Shown here in pieces: positions 9,213 through 16,834 of a stretch of DNA of 64,000 bases. Below the pieces are notes generated by a model. It made no database searches, was not told the origin of the DNA, and saw nothing but the letters and a program-made list of their open reading frames with translations. A program made the position numbers and the translations under genes. The stretch is from Clostridium sp. AN503. GTDB taxonomy: Bacteria > Bacillota > Clostridia > Lachnospirales > Lachnospiraceae. Location of the stretch: positions 248,001-312,000 of the forward strand of contig NZ_JBFDTP010000001.1 in the NCBI RefSeq assembly GCF_040719375.1, read 5' to 3'. Numbering within the stretch: the first letter of the stretch is position 1; every line of letters begins with the position of its first letter.

Positions 9213-10580
9213 ATGAAAAAACAATTCAAGTTCCTGGCTGTATTATCCACCGCGGCGGTGATGACCGCGGTAACCCCTGACCTTGCCACTGTAATTCCCG
9301 GTTTCGCACAGACTGCTTTTGCAGCAACTGTGGGCTGGACGGAGGAAGACGGCGAGCTGCGCTACAAAGACGGCGACGGCTACTTCCTGACCGATACCTG
9401 GAAGAAAAAAGACGGCGAGTGGTACTACTTAAACGAAGATGGATTCGTAAGCCGCTCCACCATGGTGGACGAGTACTATGTAGATGAAGACGGAAAACGT
9501 GTCATCAACCAGTGGCTCAGCGTATCCAACGAAGATGAATGGGACGACGACGCTCCCGAAGCCTACTGGTACTACTTTGGAAAGGACGGAAAATCCGTTG
9601 TATCCAAATGGCAGACCATCGAAGGCAAAAACTACTACTTTAACGAGGACGGCCATATGCAGACCGGACTGATCGAGCTGGATGGCTTCACCTATTATCT
9701 GGGCGAAGACAACGACGGCGTCATGAAGAAGGGCTGGGTACAGCTTGAACATGATTCCGACGAGCTGGACGAGGACATGGTATGGCATTATTTTGACAAC
9801 AACGGCAGAATGGTGATGAACCAGGTTGACCGGAAGATAAACGGCAATTACTATACGTTCGAGAACGGTATCTTACAGACTGGCTGGTACAAGCTTCCGG
9901 CAGCCGCAGATACCGCAGAGGCTGAATCCGCTACCGCATCCGATGCAACTGCAGCAGCTCCGGCGATCGCTTCCTACCAGTACTATGAGGAGGACGGAAA
10001 ACGTGCTGACGGCTGGTACCAGATCGAGGGCGCACCGGACATCAGCGAGGAAGGCGAGACCTTCACATTCTACTTTAAGAACGGAAGCCCATACCATGCA
10101 GCTACCGGCGTGCAGGTATTTACGGTAGATTCCAAACGTTATGGCTTCAACACCCGCGGCGAGATGCAGACCGGCCTGCAGGTGGTAACTACAGATGAAG
10201 GCGAGATCGCCAACTATTACTTTGGCAGCGACGGCGTCATGAAGACCGGCAAGCAGTCCATCTATGACGAGGATCTGGATGAGACCCAGACCTGGTTCTT
10301 CTACACCGACGGCGGAAACAAGGGCCGCGGCTTCCACGGCGTACGCGACAACAACGTGTACCGCTACGGCCTGCGCCTGGACGCTGACCGGGATTTACGT
10401 TATGCACCGGCCGACTTAGACGGAACCCTCTATCTGGTCAACACAACCGGAGCGATCCAGAAAGCATCTTCCTCCTCCAAGTCTTCCGCAAAGCCGGAAC
10501 TGGGAAGCGGTTTTAAAGATGTCAAAGACGCAAATGATAAGATCTGGACCGTCAATGTAAACGGCGTTATCCAGCAGTAA
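9213..10580 (+). CDS. Secreted cell-wall (choline-binding-type) repeat protein, 455 aa
   Basis: A signal peptide (KKQFKF then a hydrophobic core ending in AFAA) is followed by about nine aromatic repeats of the WYYLNEDG / YYFGKDGK type, characteristic of choline-binding (CW_binding_1) modules. There is an Ala-rich linker near residue 240 and a Ser/Lys-rich linker near 425. No enzymatic domain is visible, so the protein appears to consist almost entirely of wall-binding repeats. It would attach non-covalently to choline or a similar ligand on surface polymers. The start is ATG 9213 with AAAGGAG 12 nt upstream; a longer in-frame extension to 9144 lacks a signal. Related repeats occur at 11672, 12222 and 34954. 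Confidence 0.9.
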   Translation: MKKQFKFLAVLSTAAVMTAVTPDLATVIPGFAQTAFAATVGWTEEDGELRYKDGDGYFLTDTWKKKDGEWYYLNEDGFVSRSTMVDEYYVDEDGKRVINQWLSVSNEDEWDDDAPEAYWYYFGKDGKSVVSKWQTIEGKNYYFNEDGHMQTGLIELDGFTYYLGEDNDGVMKKGWVQLEHDSDELDEDMVWHYFDNNGRMVMNQVDRKINGNYYTFENGILQTGWYKLPAAADTAEAESATASDATAAAPAIASYQYYEEDGKRADGWYQIEGAPDISEEGETFTFYFKNGSPYHAATGVQVFTVDSKRYGFNTRGEMQTGLQVVTTDEGEIANYYFGSDGVMKTGKQSIYDEDLDETQTWFFYTDGGNKGRGFHGVRDNNVYRYGLRLDADRDLRYAPADLDGTLYLVNTTGAIQKASSSSKSSAKPELGSGFKDVKDANDKIWTVNVNGVIQQ

Positions 10581-10595
10581 TCACAATTTCATCCG

Positions 10596-10640
10596 TTCAG
10601 AAAAAGGAGCCCTCCGCGGCTCCTTCTTTCGTTTTCTGAA
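10596..10640 (+). terminator. Terminator after the wall-binding repeat gene
   Basis: An outer stem TTCAGAAAA/TTTTCTGAA encloses an inner stem AAGGAGCC/GGCTCCTT. An A/T-rich run with poly-T follows at 10641-10655. It starts 15 bp after the stop codon. Confidence 0.8.
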
Positions 10641-10657
10641 TAATTTTATTTTTTTGT

Positions 10658-10677
10658 CAAAAATCCTGTTATATTTT
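10658..10677 (+). repeat. Upstream motif, copy 1 (second copy at 11478-11496)
   Basis: AAAAATCCTGTTATATTTT occurs 50 bp upstream of the zinc-ribbon gene and again, with one change (ATG for ATA), at 11478-11496 upstream of the small wall-binding gene. The A/T core resembles a -10 region. It may mark a shared promoter or operator. Confidence 0.4.
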
Positions 10678-10725
10678 CACATTTTCTGCGTTATATATTA
10701 ATAATAATTGTGGGAGGATTTTGCC

Positions 10726-11142
10726 ATGAGAGAACTGTCAGTCTATTACTGCCCGCGCTGCGGGTACTATGGCTATTTTCAGCTGGTACGGAATGCAGTA
10801 TGTCCGTCCTGTGCTGTAAAAATGAAACTGCTGGACATGCGGTATCAGGATTTTATGAAGCTTACCCTGGAAGAACGTGATCATCTTCTGATACATAATA
10901 TCCTCTCCCGGGACTGTTCCATCACCAACCGCATCACAGCCGCCGAACGCGCCCACAACAACCGAAAGCTGATCGCTGCCATGAACGCCCAGATCCAGGA
11001 ACTGGAATCTGAAAACCGGCAGTTGAACGATACTGTGGAATGGATGCATCAAACCATATGGGATCTGCTGGCCCGTAATAAAGAGCTTCAGCGCCAGATT
11101 GAGCAAACAGACCCGCCCGCCAACCCCCCTGACTCAGACTGA
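10726..11142 (+). CDS. Zinc-ribbon plus coiled-coil protein of unknown function (138 aa)
   Basis: The N-terminus has two Cys pairs, CPRCG and CPSC about 20 residues apart, forming a zinc ribbon. The C-terminal half (about 85-130) is a charged heptad-rich helix (QIQELESENRQLNDTVEWM). No catalytic motif is visible. It is probably a cytoplasmic scaffold or nucleic-acid-associated protein. ATG 10726 is chosen because GGGAGG sits 10 nt upstream; the in-frame TTG at 10708 precedes that site. It converges on a 50-aa coiled-coil gene on the other strand. Function not recognised. Confidence 0.75.
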   Translation: MRELSVYYCPRCGYYGYFQLVRNAVCPSCAVKMKLLDMRYQDFMKLTLEERDHLLIHNILSRDCSITNRITAAERAHNNRKLIAAMNAQIQELESENRQLNDTVEWMHQTIWDLLARNKELQRQIEQTDPPANPPDSD

Positions 11143-11158
11143 TGCCTGTCATCAGTCT
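11136..11158. terminator. Hairpin spanning both convergent stop codons
   Basis: AGACTGATG-CCTGT-CATCAGTCT is a perfect 9-bp stem with a 5-nt loop. It contains the stop codons of both convergent genes. There is no long T tract, so it may act as a bidirectional transcript end or only as an RNA-stabilising hairpin. Confidence 0.5.
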
Positions 11159-11304
11159 CTTTCTTCCGTCACGTAACGGGTCACCAAACGGTTCAAGGTC
11201 ACCTTCATCTGAACCACAACATTCAGAAGCATGTCGTTTTCCGCCTTCAATTTTCGGTTCTCCTCCGTCAGTCGCTCCACTTCTTCCATAGATATACTCA
11301 TCAT
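11152..11304 (-). CDS. Small coiled-coil protein (50 aa)
   Basis: A short open frame starts at ATG 11304 with an excellent AAGGAGG 6 nt upstream and ends at TGA 11152. The product begins MMSISMEEVERLTEENRKLK and continues with heptad-like leucines and charged residues. It is therefore a single helix likely to dimerise. It faces the zinc-ribbon/coiled-coil protein at 10726, whose C-terminal helix is similar in character (ENRQL versus ENRKL), so the two may interact (inference). It resembles no family that I can name. Confidence 0.6.
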   Translation of the reverse strand: MMSISMEEVERLTEENRKLKAENDMLLNVVVQMKVTLNRLVTRYVTEERD

Positions 11305-11671
11305 GATTCTCCTCCTTAAATTTCAAGTGCACTATCAATATAAGACCTTTTTTGTAATTTGAAAAGAGGGAACAAATCGCAGAAATCGACAATTATTTCA
11401 TAGTTTTCGGAAATTCTTTGTCGACCTACTACATCTGTCATTTTTTATTTGGCGCTCGTACTAGCTATAGTAATTCCCAAAAATCCTGTTATGTTTTATC
11501 CAATAATTTTTTATAAAAAAAATTTTATTTTATTCCTGTTTTCATGCCTGTTCATAACGAATTTCTTACGATTCCTGTATTTTCCTTACAATCCGCCCAA
11601 GGGTATTGCCAGCCATTTCCACGACTGCTATAATGAAGTCACCAACAAGATGAAAGAAAGGGTGAACTGTG

Positions 11672-11995
11672 ATGAGACGAAAAGCAGGCTTAACCTTGGT
11701 TTTAACCATTACCTGTCTTCTGCTCAGTGCATTCCCTGCCATGGCAGGCGAATGGCGCAGGACGAGTGAGGATCAGTGGCAATACATTCAGGACGACGGA
11801 AGCAAGGCAACCGGATGGATTGAGATAGATGGTGACCGCTATTATCTGGATGAGAATGGGAACCGCAAGTCCAACTGCTGGCAGAAGGAAGACGGCGCCT
11901 GGTATTATCTGGGTGAGGACGGCGTCATGGCGACGAATACCTGGGTAGATAACTATTACGTAGATGAAAACGGATGCTACGAAAAGAAGCGTTGA
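11672..11995 (+). CDS. Small secreted wall-binding repeat protein (107 aa)
   Basis: A signal peptide (MRRKAGLTLVL... ending AFPAMAG) is followed by about four aromatic wall-binding repeats (WQYIQDDGSKATGW, YYLDENGN, WYYLGEDGV, YYVDENG). It consists only of a minimal choline-binding-type module. ATG 11672 fits AAAGGGTG upstream. It is a small version of the protein at 9213 and probably displays or competes for the same wall ligand. It has its own upstream motif at 11478 and a terminator at 12021. Confidence 0.8.
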   Translation: MRRKAGLTLVLTITCLLLSAFPAMAGEWRRTSEDQWQYIQDDGSKATGWIEIDGDRYYLDENGNRKSNCWQKEDGAWYYLGEDGVMATNTWVDNYYVDENGCYEKKR

Positions 11996-12020
11996 ATACG
12001 AAGTGCAACAGGGATTTCTG

Positions 12021-12073
12021 ATCAGCCGCGCGGCTGATGAAAGGGGCAGGAGCTGTAAGGTTCCTGCTTTTTT
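12021..12073 (+). terminator. Double hairpin terminator
   Basis: A perfect 18-bp palindrome ATCAGCCGCGCGGCTGAT (12021-12038) is followed by a second hairpin, GCAGGA (12046) with TCCTGC (12062), and then a T run. It lies 26 bp after the stop of the small wall-binding gene. Confidence 0.75.
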
Positions 12074-12130
12074 ACGATTTCCTGACATTTGTATGAGTGA
12101 AATGTCATAGAAACTTCATATTTTAGATAG

Positions 12131-12159
12131 TTGTACACTCTTCCAATTTATGCTATGCT
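12131..12159 (+). promoter_or_regulatory. Promoter of the 353-aa secreted protein
   Basis: TTGTAC (12131-12136), exactly 17 bp, then TATGCT (12154-12159). The ATG at 12222 lies about 62 nt downstream, with GGAGG just before it. Confidence 0.65.
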
Positions 12160-12221
12160 TTCTATGTTGAAGTATTTTCCCCAAGAACAAACATCGAAAA
12201 TTTATTTGGAGGTAAGATTAT

Positions 12222-13283
12222 ATGAGAAAGAAACTACTTGGCATTACCGTATTTGCGGCGGCGCTGACCCTGTCTACAGGAATCACCGCATTCGCCGGCA
12301 CCTGGAAGGAGGATGCTCTCGGCAGATATTACGAGAACGATGACGGAAGCCGTCCTGTATACGCAGGCTGGTTCACCGATCCGGCAGACGGTGTTGTATA
12401 CGGTATGGACCCGGATGGCTATGTGATGATCAATTCCGATATGGGCACCTACCGCACCGACGACCAGGGGCGCCGCATTGAACCGACCGAGGAGGATCTT
12501 CAGAGGGCTGCCGAGAGAAAAGCTGAACTTGCAACCCGTCCAAGTCCCGCTAAAAAGCATGCCGCTGCAGAAGTGGCCGCTGCCGCTGCAAAGTCTTCTT
12601 CCACCGCTTCCAGTACTACCCGCTCTTCCTACCAGGCTGAGATGAGAGTATTCATGGAGAAGCTGTTCAATGAAGCAAAGACCAAGCGCACAGATACTAC
12701 GGTACAGGTAGACGGCAGCGAGGACAACACCGAGGTTACCTACGGCTTTAAGAACCCGGACGGCTACCGCTTCATCAGCTCTACCATCTGGAAGAGCGCC
12801 AAGGCTACCGCTGTCAACTATAAAGACTACGCGTTTGAGATGTCCTATCATTTTGATTCAGCAGCCAAGGACATGAGCGTTTTTGACAACGTATACAATC
12901 AGCTGGCAATCTCTGCCCTGGGCGAGGCCGAAGGCCCGGCTGTTCTGGATTATGTCCAGACCGAGCGCAACAACGGCAGCTCCAGCTTCGACCGTACCGG
13001 CAGCACCGATACCGGCAACTCCTACAAGCTGACCTACAGAAACGGCCTGGTTACCATTACCGTTACCTGCAGCGAGATCGTTCCCGAGAGCGAGGCCCCT
13101 GCCGATACCGAAGCAACCGAGACTCCGGAAGCTGACACTGCAGATACCACCGTCTCCACTACCTCCGTCATCGTAGCCGGCCAGGCTGCCCAGACTCAGG
13201 ATGACGCCACCCAGGATACTGCTGGTACTGATGACCAGGGGACCACGGGTGAGGAGACAGCTGGTGAAGACACTGCTGTTTAA
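12222..13283 (+). CDS. Secreted protein: wall-binding repeats plus unknown domain and acidic Thr-rich tail
   Basis: The signal peptide (RKKLLGITVFAAALTLSTG... ending AFAG) is followed by two or three wall-binding-type repeats (RYYENDDGSRPVYAGW, VVYGMDPDGYV). An Ala/Lys linker (95-135) leads to a folded domain of about 150 residues (about 140-285) that I do not recognise. The tail (about 290-353) is rich in Thr, Ala, Asp and Glu, as in surface stalks. No LPxTG or membrane anchor is seen, so attachment would rest on the N-terminal repeats. ATG 12222 is preceded by TTGGAGGTAAGATTAT. A monocistronic unit with its own promoter and terminators. Confidence 0.8.
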   Translation: MRKKLLGITVFAAALTLSTGITAFAGTWKEDALGRYYENDDGSRPVYAGWFTDPADGVVYGMDPDGYVMINSDMGTYRTDDQGRRIEPTEEDLQRAAERKAELATRPSPAKKHAAAEVAAAAAKSSSTASSTTRSSYQAEMRVFMEKLFNEAKTKRTDTTVQVDGSEDNTEVTYGFKNPDGYRFISSTIWKSAKATAVNYKDYAFEMSYHFDSAAKDMSVFDNVYNQLAISALGEAEGPAVLDYVQTERNNGSSSFDRTGSTDTGNSYKLTYRNGLVTITVTCSEIVPESEAPADTEATETPEADTADTTVSTTSVIVAGQAAQTQDDATQDTAGTDDQGTTGEETAGEDTAV

Positions 13284-13321
13284 TATCACTCTTGCATAGT
13301 GTGATCATATCTTCTATGAAC

Positions 13322-13380
13322 GTGCGCCGTCAGGCGCACAGCAATAAAAAAGCTGCCCGTCAACGGCAGCTTTTTTATTG
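13322..13380. terminator. Tandem hairpins; bidirectional terminator between convergent genes
   Basis: Hairpin 1 is GTGCGCC-GTCA-GGCGCAC (13322-13339). Hairpin 2 pairs CAATAAAAAAGCTGCC (13342) with GGCAGCTTTTTTATTG (13365-13380), giving T runs in both directions. It serves the genes ending at 13283 (+) and 13395 (-). Confidence 0.9.
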
Positions 13381-13394
13381 TGCATCTTTGTAGC

Positions 13395-13904
13395 TTATTC
13401 AATCTCAATCTTCACATAAGTATCTTTCGGGATCGTTGTCTCATACAGCGGCGCTCCCTGCGCTTTGTACTCAGACTCCGTATAGACCTTCAAATTGATC
13501 TCATTGTCCTGGTACAATCCGCCGAAGGTATCTGTGTCAGATTCCCCATAAGAGAAATCCTGCACTGCCACCTGATCGTTGATACCCTTGATCGCTGCAT
13601 CAGCAAAGAATGCCGTATCCTCCGGTGAGGTACCGTCCTTTACCACTGCAATGACGTCCACATACTCCTCATCCAGATGGAGTTCAAAATCAATCGCAGC
13701 TCCCATCGGATAGTCATCCGGGTCCAGATAGATATCATCCACGTCATCATGAAGCTGGTCCTCATCGATCTCTATGTTCATATACATATTGAAGTCCGGA
13801 CCTTCTGTTGGATCCGGCTGTACGATATTGCTCTTGGTACAACCGCACAGCAGCGCCACGCATCCAGCTGCAAGCATCAGAGTCTTTACTCTCGTTCTTA
13901 TCAT
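13395..13904 (-). CDS. Acidic lipoprotein of unknown function (169 aa)
   Basis: The N-terminus is a type II signal peptide with lipobox LCGC; lipidation is expected at Cys22. The mature part is strongly acidic (IEIDEDQLHDDVDD and similar) with no recognised domain. It would sit on the outer face of the cytoplasmic membrane. Start ATG 13904 follows TAAGGAGG. The acidic patches could bind cations (inference). Confidence 0.8.
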   Translation of the reverse strand: MIRTRVKTLMLAAGCVALLCGCTKSNIVQPDPTEGPDFNMYMNIEIDEDQLHDDVDDIYLDPDDYPMGAAIDFELHLDEEYVDVIAVVKDGTSPEDTAFFADAAIKGINDQVAVQDFSYGESDTDTFGGLYQDNEINLKVYTESEYKAQGAPLYETTIPKDTYVKIEIE

Positions 13905-14005
13905 CTTTCAATCCTCCTTACATATAAAACAGGCAGTTAGTATTATAAACGATACCTGCCGGTTTGAATAGGGGTTTTCGAAAAATGTCACGAAATCTTC
14001 ATAAT

Positions 14006-15793
14006 TCAGCCGCTCATCCGACGTATAAACTCAAGTATGGCCTCACGTTTCCACGCAGTATCTCCATGTTCCGCCAGACACCGTTCAAAAAACTGGTGTA
14101 CCGCCTCCCACATCTGGGGATTTGAGACCGCCATCTGGACCAGCGCATCCGCCGATGCCTCCAATATGCTGTCCACCGGATCATCTCGGAAGCTGTCCTT
14201 TAATCCCAGACAGAAAAACCGCTCCAGCTCATCGATCAATTCCGGCGCATTGATATTCCGTATTGCCTCTGCAGCATTGTATTCCCTGCATTCCGCCGGA
14301 AGCTGGCGCCGCTTTTCAATATGATTGATAAAGCTGTTGATCCCCCGCCGGTTCTGCAGATGGATCAGCAGTATATCACAGCGCAGCTTGTGAGTGGCGT
14401 ATTTCTCTCCATATCTCCAGACCATACCCGCAAGCCGTTCACTTCCCGCCCGGCGGTACTGCTCCGCCACAAAGAAAAACATATCCCCCTGCATCCTTGG
14501 CAGGATCTGGTCACAGACCATGTCCGCATCCATCTTCCTGCAGGTGTACGTCATCGCGATCTGGCGCACCCACTTTTTCCGCAGCTGGTTTCTTGCCACA
14601 CGGGCGGTCACATCCGTGTAACACTCATCCGGATGATCCATGCAGTATAAAATATGCCAGCTTAAAACAGTCTCATTTGCAATGCCCGCTTTCAGGTTCT
14701 TAAGGATGCGGGTACGAAGCTCCTCCTCCGTCATATATCTGGCAGGCAGCCATTCACAGCCATCCTCCGGCGGATATTTGCACAAAAATAAAAGCTCGCC
14801 AATTTTATTATGCGGAATTTCCAGAGAAAAATGTACCGCGAAATAGAGCATTGCCTCTATTTGAAGTCCCCTCCGGTGTGGCTCATCCTCTCCGCATGCA
14901 AATGGTTCCAGATAGAAATCCATCTCTTCTATATTCCGATTATAATATTGAATAATATACTGCCTGAGCGGCTCCGGAATTTCAGAATTTTCACGCCTGC
15001 GAATCCAGTGCATTAAATAGTATGCCGACTCGTGTTCCCACTGTCTTCCTGCCAGATGCGACAGCCATTCACGAACGGTCTGACTTCCCATGGTATTAAA
15101 ATATTCTGACAAAAGCAGATTCAGATCATATCGGTTTCGAAGTACAGACACCGGGTATTCATGCAGTGTATTCCGGTCCCAATCCGTACGTTCTCCCAAC
15201 TCCAGGAACTCCTCCGCCAGTGCAAGATAAGCATTCTGATCCATCAATGCCTGAAGATAAGCAGCTTGCTGATCCCTTTTCCGGATCTTTTCCTCCATAA
15301 CTTCCCGGCCGGAAGCTTCTATAAACGGAGCATGCCGGGTCCGGTACGCTTTTTGAGATGCCCTCAGGATGTTCCCCACAATCGATATAAGTATATCGAA
15401 ATAATCCCGCAGCACTTTCTCCTGCGAAGAAAGCACCTGCCTGGTATCAAATACCGTATACTCTCTCACCGCCTGAAGCATCCTGTCCAAAAAGGCGCCG
15501 CGGCTGTCCGCGGCTTTATCCTTCATGTAAAGATATTTACATATTTCCGGAAACGGCTGGTTATATTTCATAAAATTCTGAAACCATTCCGTCTCCAGGA
15601 TCAAATATTCTTTATGCCGCTTCTCAAAATGCTTCTGGCCCCGACGCAGGTAATCCACCACCAGGTCTCCCATATCCAGAGGCTCCTGCCGCCCTGGAAG
15701 TGACACTCGTCTATCCGCATATGCACCGGTTCCAAACAGAGCAAAATATATCATGTTCCTGACAAACGTGTTCTCCCACGGAGTCATATGCAT
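14006..15793 (-). CDS. Large helical protein of unknown function (595 aa)
   Basis: A long open frame with ordinary codon use for this region. It is almost entirely predicted alpha-helical and rich in Arg, Glu and aromatic residues, with no signal peptide, no membrane segment and no motif I can name. The helical periodicity would fit a HEAT- or TPR-like solenoid. Two closely spaced in-frame ATGs (15793 and 15787) follow AAGGGTGA; either could start it. It lies downstream of the XRE/agr cluster in the same orientation and may be read from it or be a regulatory target of it (inference). Confidence 0.7.
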   Translation of the reverse strand: MHMTPWENTFVRNMIYFALFGTGAYADRRVSLPGRQEPLDMGDLVVDYLRRGQKHFEKRHKEYLILETEWFQNFMKYNQPFPEICKYLYMKDKAADSRGAFLDRMLQAVREYTVFDTRQVLSSQEKVLRDYFDILISIVGNILRASQKAYRTRHAPFIEASGREVMEEKIRKRDQQAAYLQALMDQNAYLALAEEFLELGERTDWDRNTLHEYPVSVLRNRYDLNLLLSEYFNTMGSQTVREWLSHLAGRQWEHESAYYLMHWIRRRENSEIPEPLRQYIIQYYNRNIEEMDFYLEPFACGEDEPHRRGLQIEAMLYFAVHFSLEIPHNKIGELLFLCKYPPEDGCEWLPARYMTEEELRTRILKNLKAGIANETVLSWHILYCMDHPDECYTDVTARVARNQLRKKWVRQIAMTYTCRKMDADMVCDQILPRMQGDMFFFVAEQYRRAGSERLAGMVWRYGEKYATHKLRCDILLIHLQNRRGINSFINHIEKRRQLPAECREYNAAEAIRNINAPELIDELERFFCLGLKDSFRDDPVDSILEASADALVQMAVSNPQMWEAVHQFFERCLAEHGDTAWKREAILEFIRRMSG

Positions 15794-15842
15794 TCACCCT
15801 TTCCCGTACATCTGATACGGCCCGGCGTCCTGTTCTACCCGG

Positions 15843-16091
15843 TCACTCCGTATCAGAATACCAGTCTATGTTTTTAAACTCTTCCACGTCAAAAAATTCT
15901 GCCATGCTGATCCCAAGTCCGTTACAGATTTTGATGAGGGTAAATGTCCCCGGATTTTTCGTGGAACAGTCAATAATATGCAGCAAAGTGGTTAACGGTA
16001 CTGCCGACCGGTAAGCCAGCCTGTAATAGGTCAGCCCCTTCTTCTCACAGTAGTACTGAATACGCTTCGACAATAATTCCTGCTGTTTCAT
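15843..16091 (-). CDS. Small XRE-family HTH regulator, paralogue 1 (82 aa)
   Basis: The protein is a lone helix-turn-helix of the Cro/CI type: RIQYYCEKKGLTYYRLAYRS, then SAVPLTTLLHII, ending with an acidic FFDVEEF tail. It is clearly paralogous to 16323-16565 and 19505-19747 but more diverged, and has a different upstream operator (16098-16126). It would bind DNA as a dimer. Its presence at the end of the agr operon suggests local autoregulation (inference). Confidence 0.9.
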   Translation of the reverse strand: MKQQELLSKRIQYYCEKKGLTYYRLAYRSAVPLTTLLHIIDCSTKNPGTFTLIKICNGLGISMAEFFDVEEFKNIDWYSDTE

Positions 16092-16097
16092 AGTACG

Positions 16098-16126
16098 ATC
16101 ACCTTTCTTTTGTATGATAAGGTGAT
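16098..16126. promoter_or_regulatory. Inverted repeat upstream of XRE paralogue 1
   Basis: ATCACCTT (16098-16105) and AAGGTGAT (16119-16126) form 8-bp perfect arms separated by 13 bp. They overlap the ribosome-binding site, which is itself part of the left arm read on the minus strand. A likely operator for an HTH dimer. Confidence 0.5.
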
Positions 16127-16322
16127 TGTAATACTTTTTTGCCCCTCACCACTCCCAAATACTGCACATAAAGACATTTTAACAGACTTTTTTATACTGG
16201 GGTCATTCTTAATTATACTTTATTCGATAAAAAACGCAACAAAAAAACAAGACGGCGCTTTGACATACCAAGTCAAAACGCCGCCTGTTTTTCCGACATC
16301 ACATTTTTCAGCCGGCAGAACC

Positions 16323-16565
16323 TTATTCCAGATCACACTCCATGTTTTCAAATTCTTCTGTATCGAAGAATTCCATCAGCGAGACATCCAGTCCGCTGCA
16401 CAGTTTCGCGAGGGTGAATATCCCGGGATTTACGGTCGCGCCATTCACAATGTGCATCACCGTGTTGATCGGCACAGATGACCGGGTGGATAATTTGTAA
16501 TAGCTGAACCGTCTCAGCTTGCAATAATATTGGATTCGTTGTGACAACAGTTCCTTCTCATTCAT
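16323..16565 (-). CDS. Small XRE-family HTH regulator, paralogue 2 (80 aa)
   Basis: A lone Cro/CI-type HTH (RIQYYCKLRRFSYYKLSTRS, then VPINTVMHIVNG, acidic end FFDTEEFENME). It is about two-thirds identical by eye to the 19505-19747 paralogue. It sits directly downstream of the agrD-like gene in the same orientation and has its own conserved promoter/operator (16583-16634). A DNA-binding regulator of this locus. Confidence 0.9.
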   Translation of the reverse strand: MNEKELLSQRIQYYCKLRRFSYYKLSTRSSVPINTVMHIVNGATVNPGIFTLAKLCSGLDVSLMEFFDTEEFENMECDLE

Positions 16566-16582
16566 AGGCTTTTCCTCTCCAA

Positions 16583-16634
16583 ATATGGTACTGTGCCTAT
16601 TCTAATATATTTTATTTTTTCACAACTACCATAT
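16583..16634. promoter_or_regulatory. Conserved operator pair upstream of XRE paralogue 2
   Basis: ATATGGTA (16583-16590) and TACCATAT (16627-16634) are perfect inverted arms separated by 36 bp. They bracket an A/T-rich promoter region. The same arms with the same 36-bp separation between ATGGTA and TACCAT recur upstream of paralogue 3 (19767-19814). Confidence 0.65.
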
Positions 16635-16654
16635 ATTAGACCAAATCCTCTGTT

Positions 16655-16834
16655 TTATGACACTTTTTTATCCAAACCAGACATTTTTGCATTTCTGACC
16701 ATCTCCATCACATCTTCGCCTTCCTCCGGCTGGTAGCCCGTAAAGCGTGAGGTAGCATCAACCGTAGAGATCCCGATCACATATACCCCCAGCAATGTCA
16801 ATTTAAATAACATACGTTTCATCTTTTCTCTCAT
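16655..16834 (-). CDS. agrD: AgrD-like cyclic autoinducer peptide precursor (59 aa)
   Basis: Directly downstream of and overlapping AgrB by ATGA. The product has the AgrD layout: an amphipathic N-terminal helix (MKRMLFKLTLLGVYVIG), a short putative signal segment, and an acidic C-terminal recognition tail. TSRFTGY-QPEE (residues 28-38) matches the family pattern in which a Ser- or Cys-started ring precedes a QPxxP/E tail. There is no cysteine, so Ser29 would make a lactone rather than a thiolactone (inference). ATG 16834 follows GGAGGAGG; the longer frame to 16897 runs inside agrB. The mature ends of the peptide are not determined. Confidence 0.75.
   Translation of the reverse strand: MREKMKRMLFKLTLLGVYVIGISTVDATSRFTGYQPEEGEDVMEMVRNAKMSGLDKKVS

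Noticed and set aside
11152..11392. Longer minus-strand frame over the zinc-ribbon gene (10934-11392)
   Set aside because: It is out of phase with the well-supported 50-aa gene and antisense to the zinc-ribbon gene.
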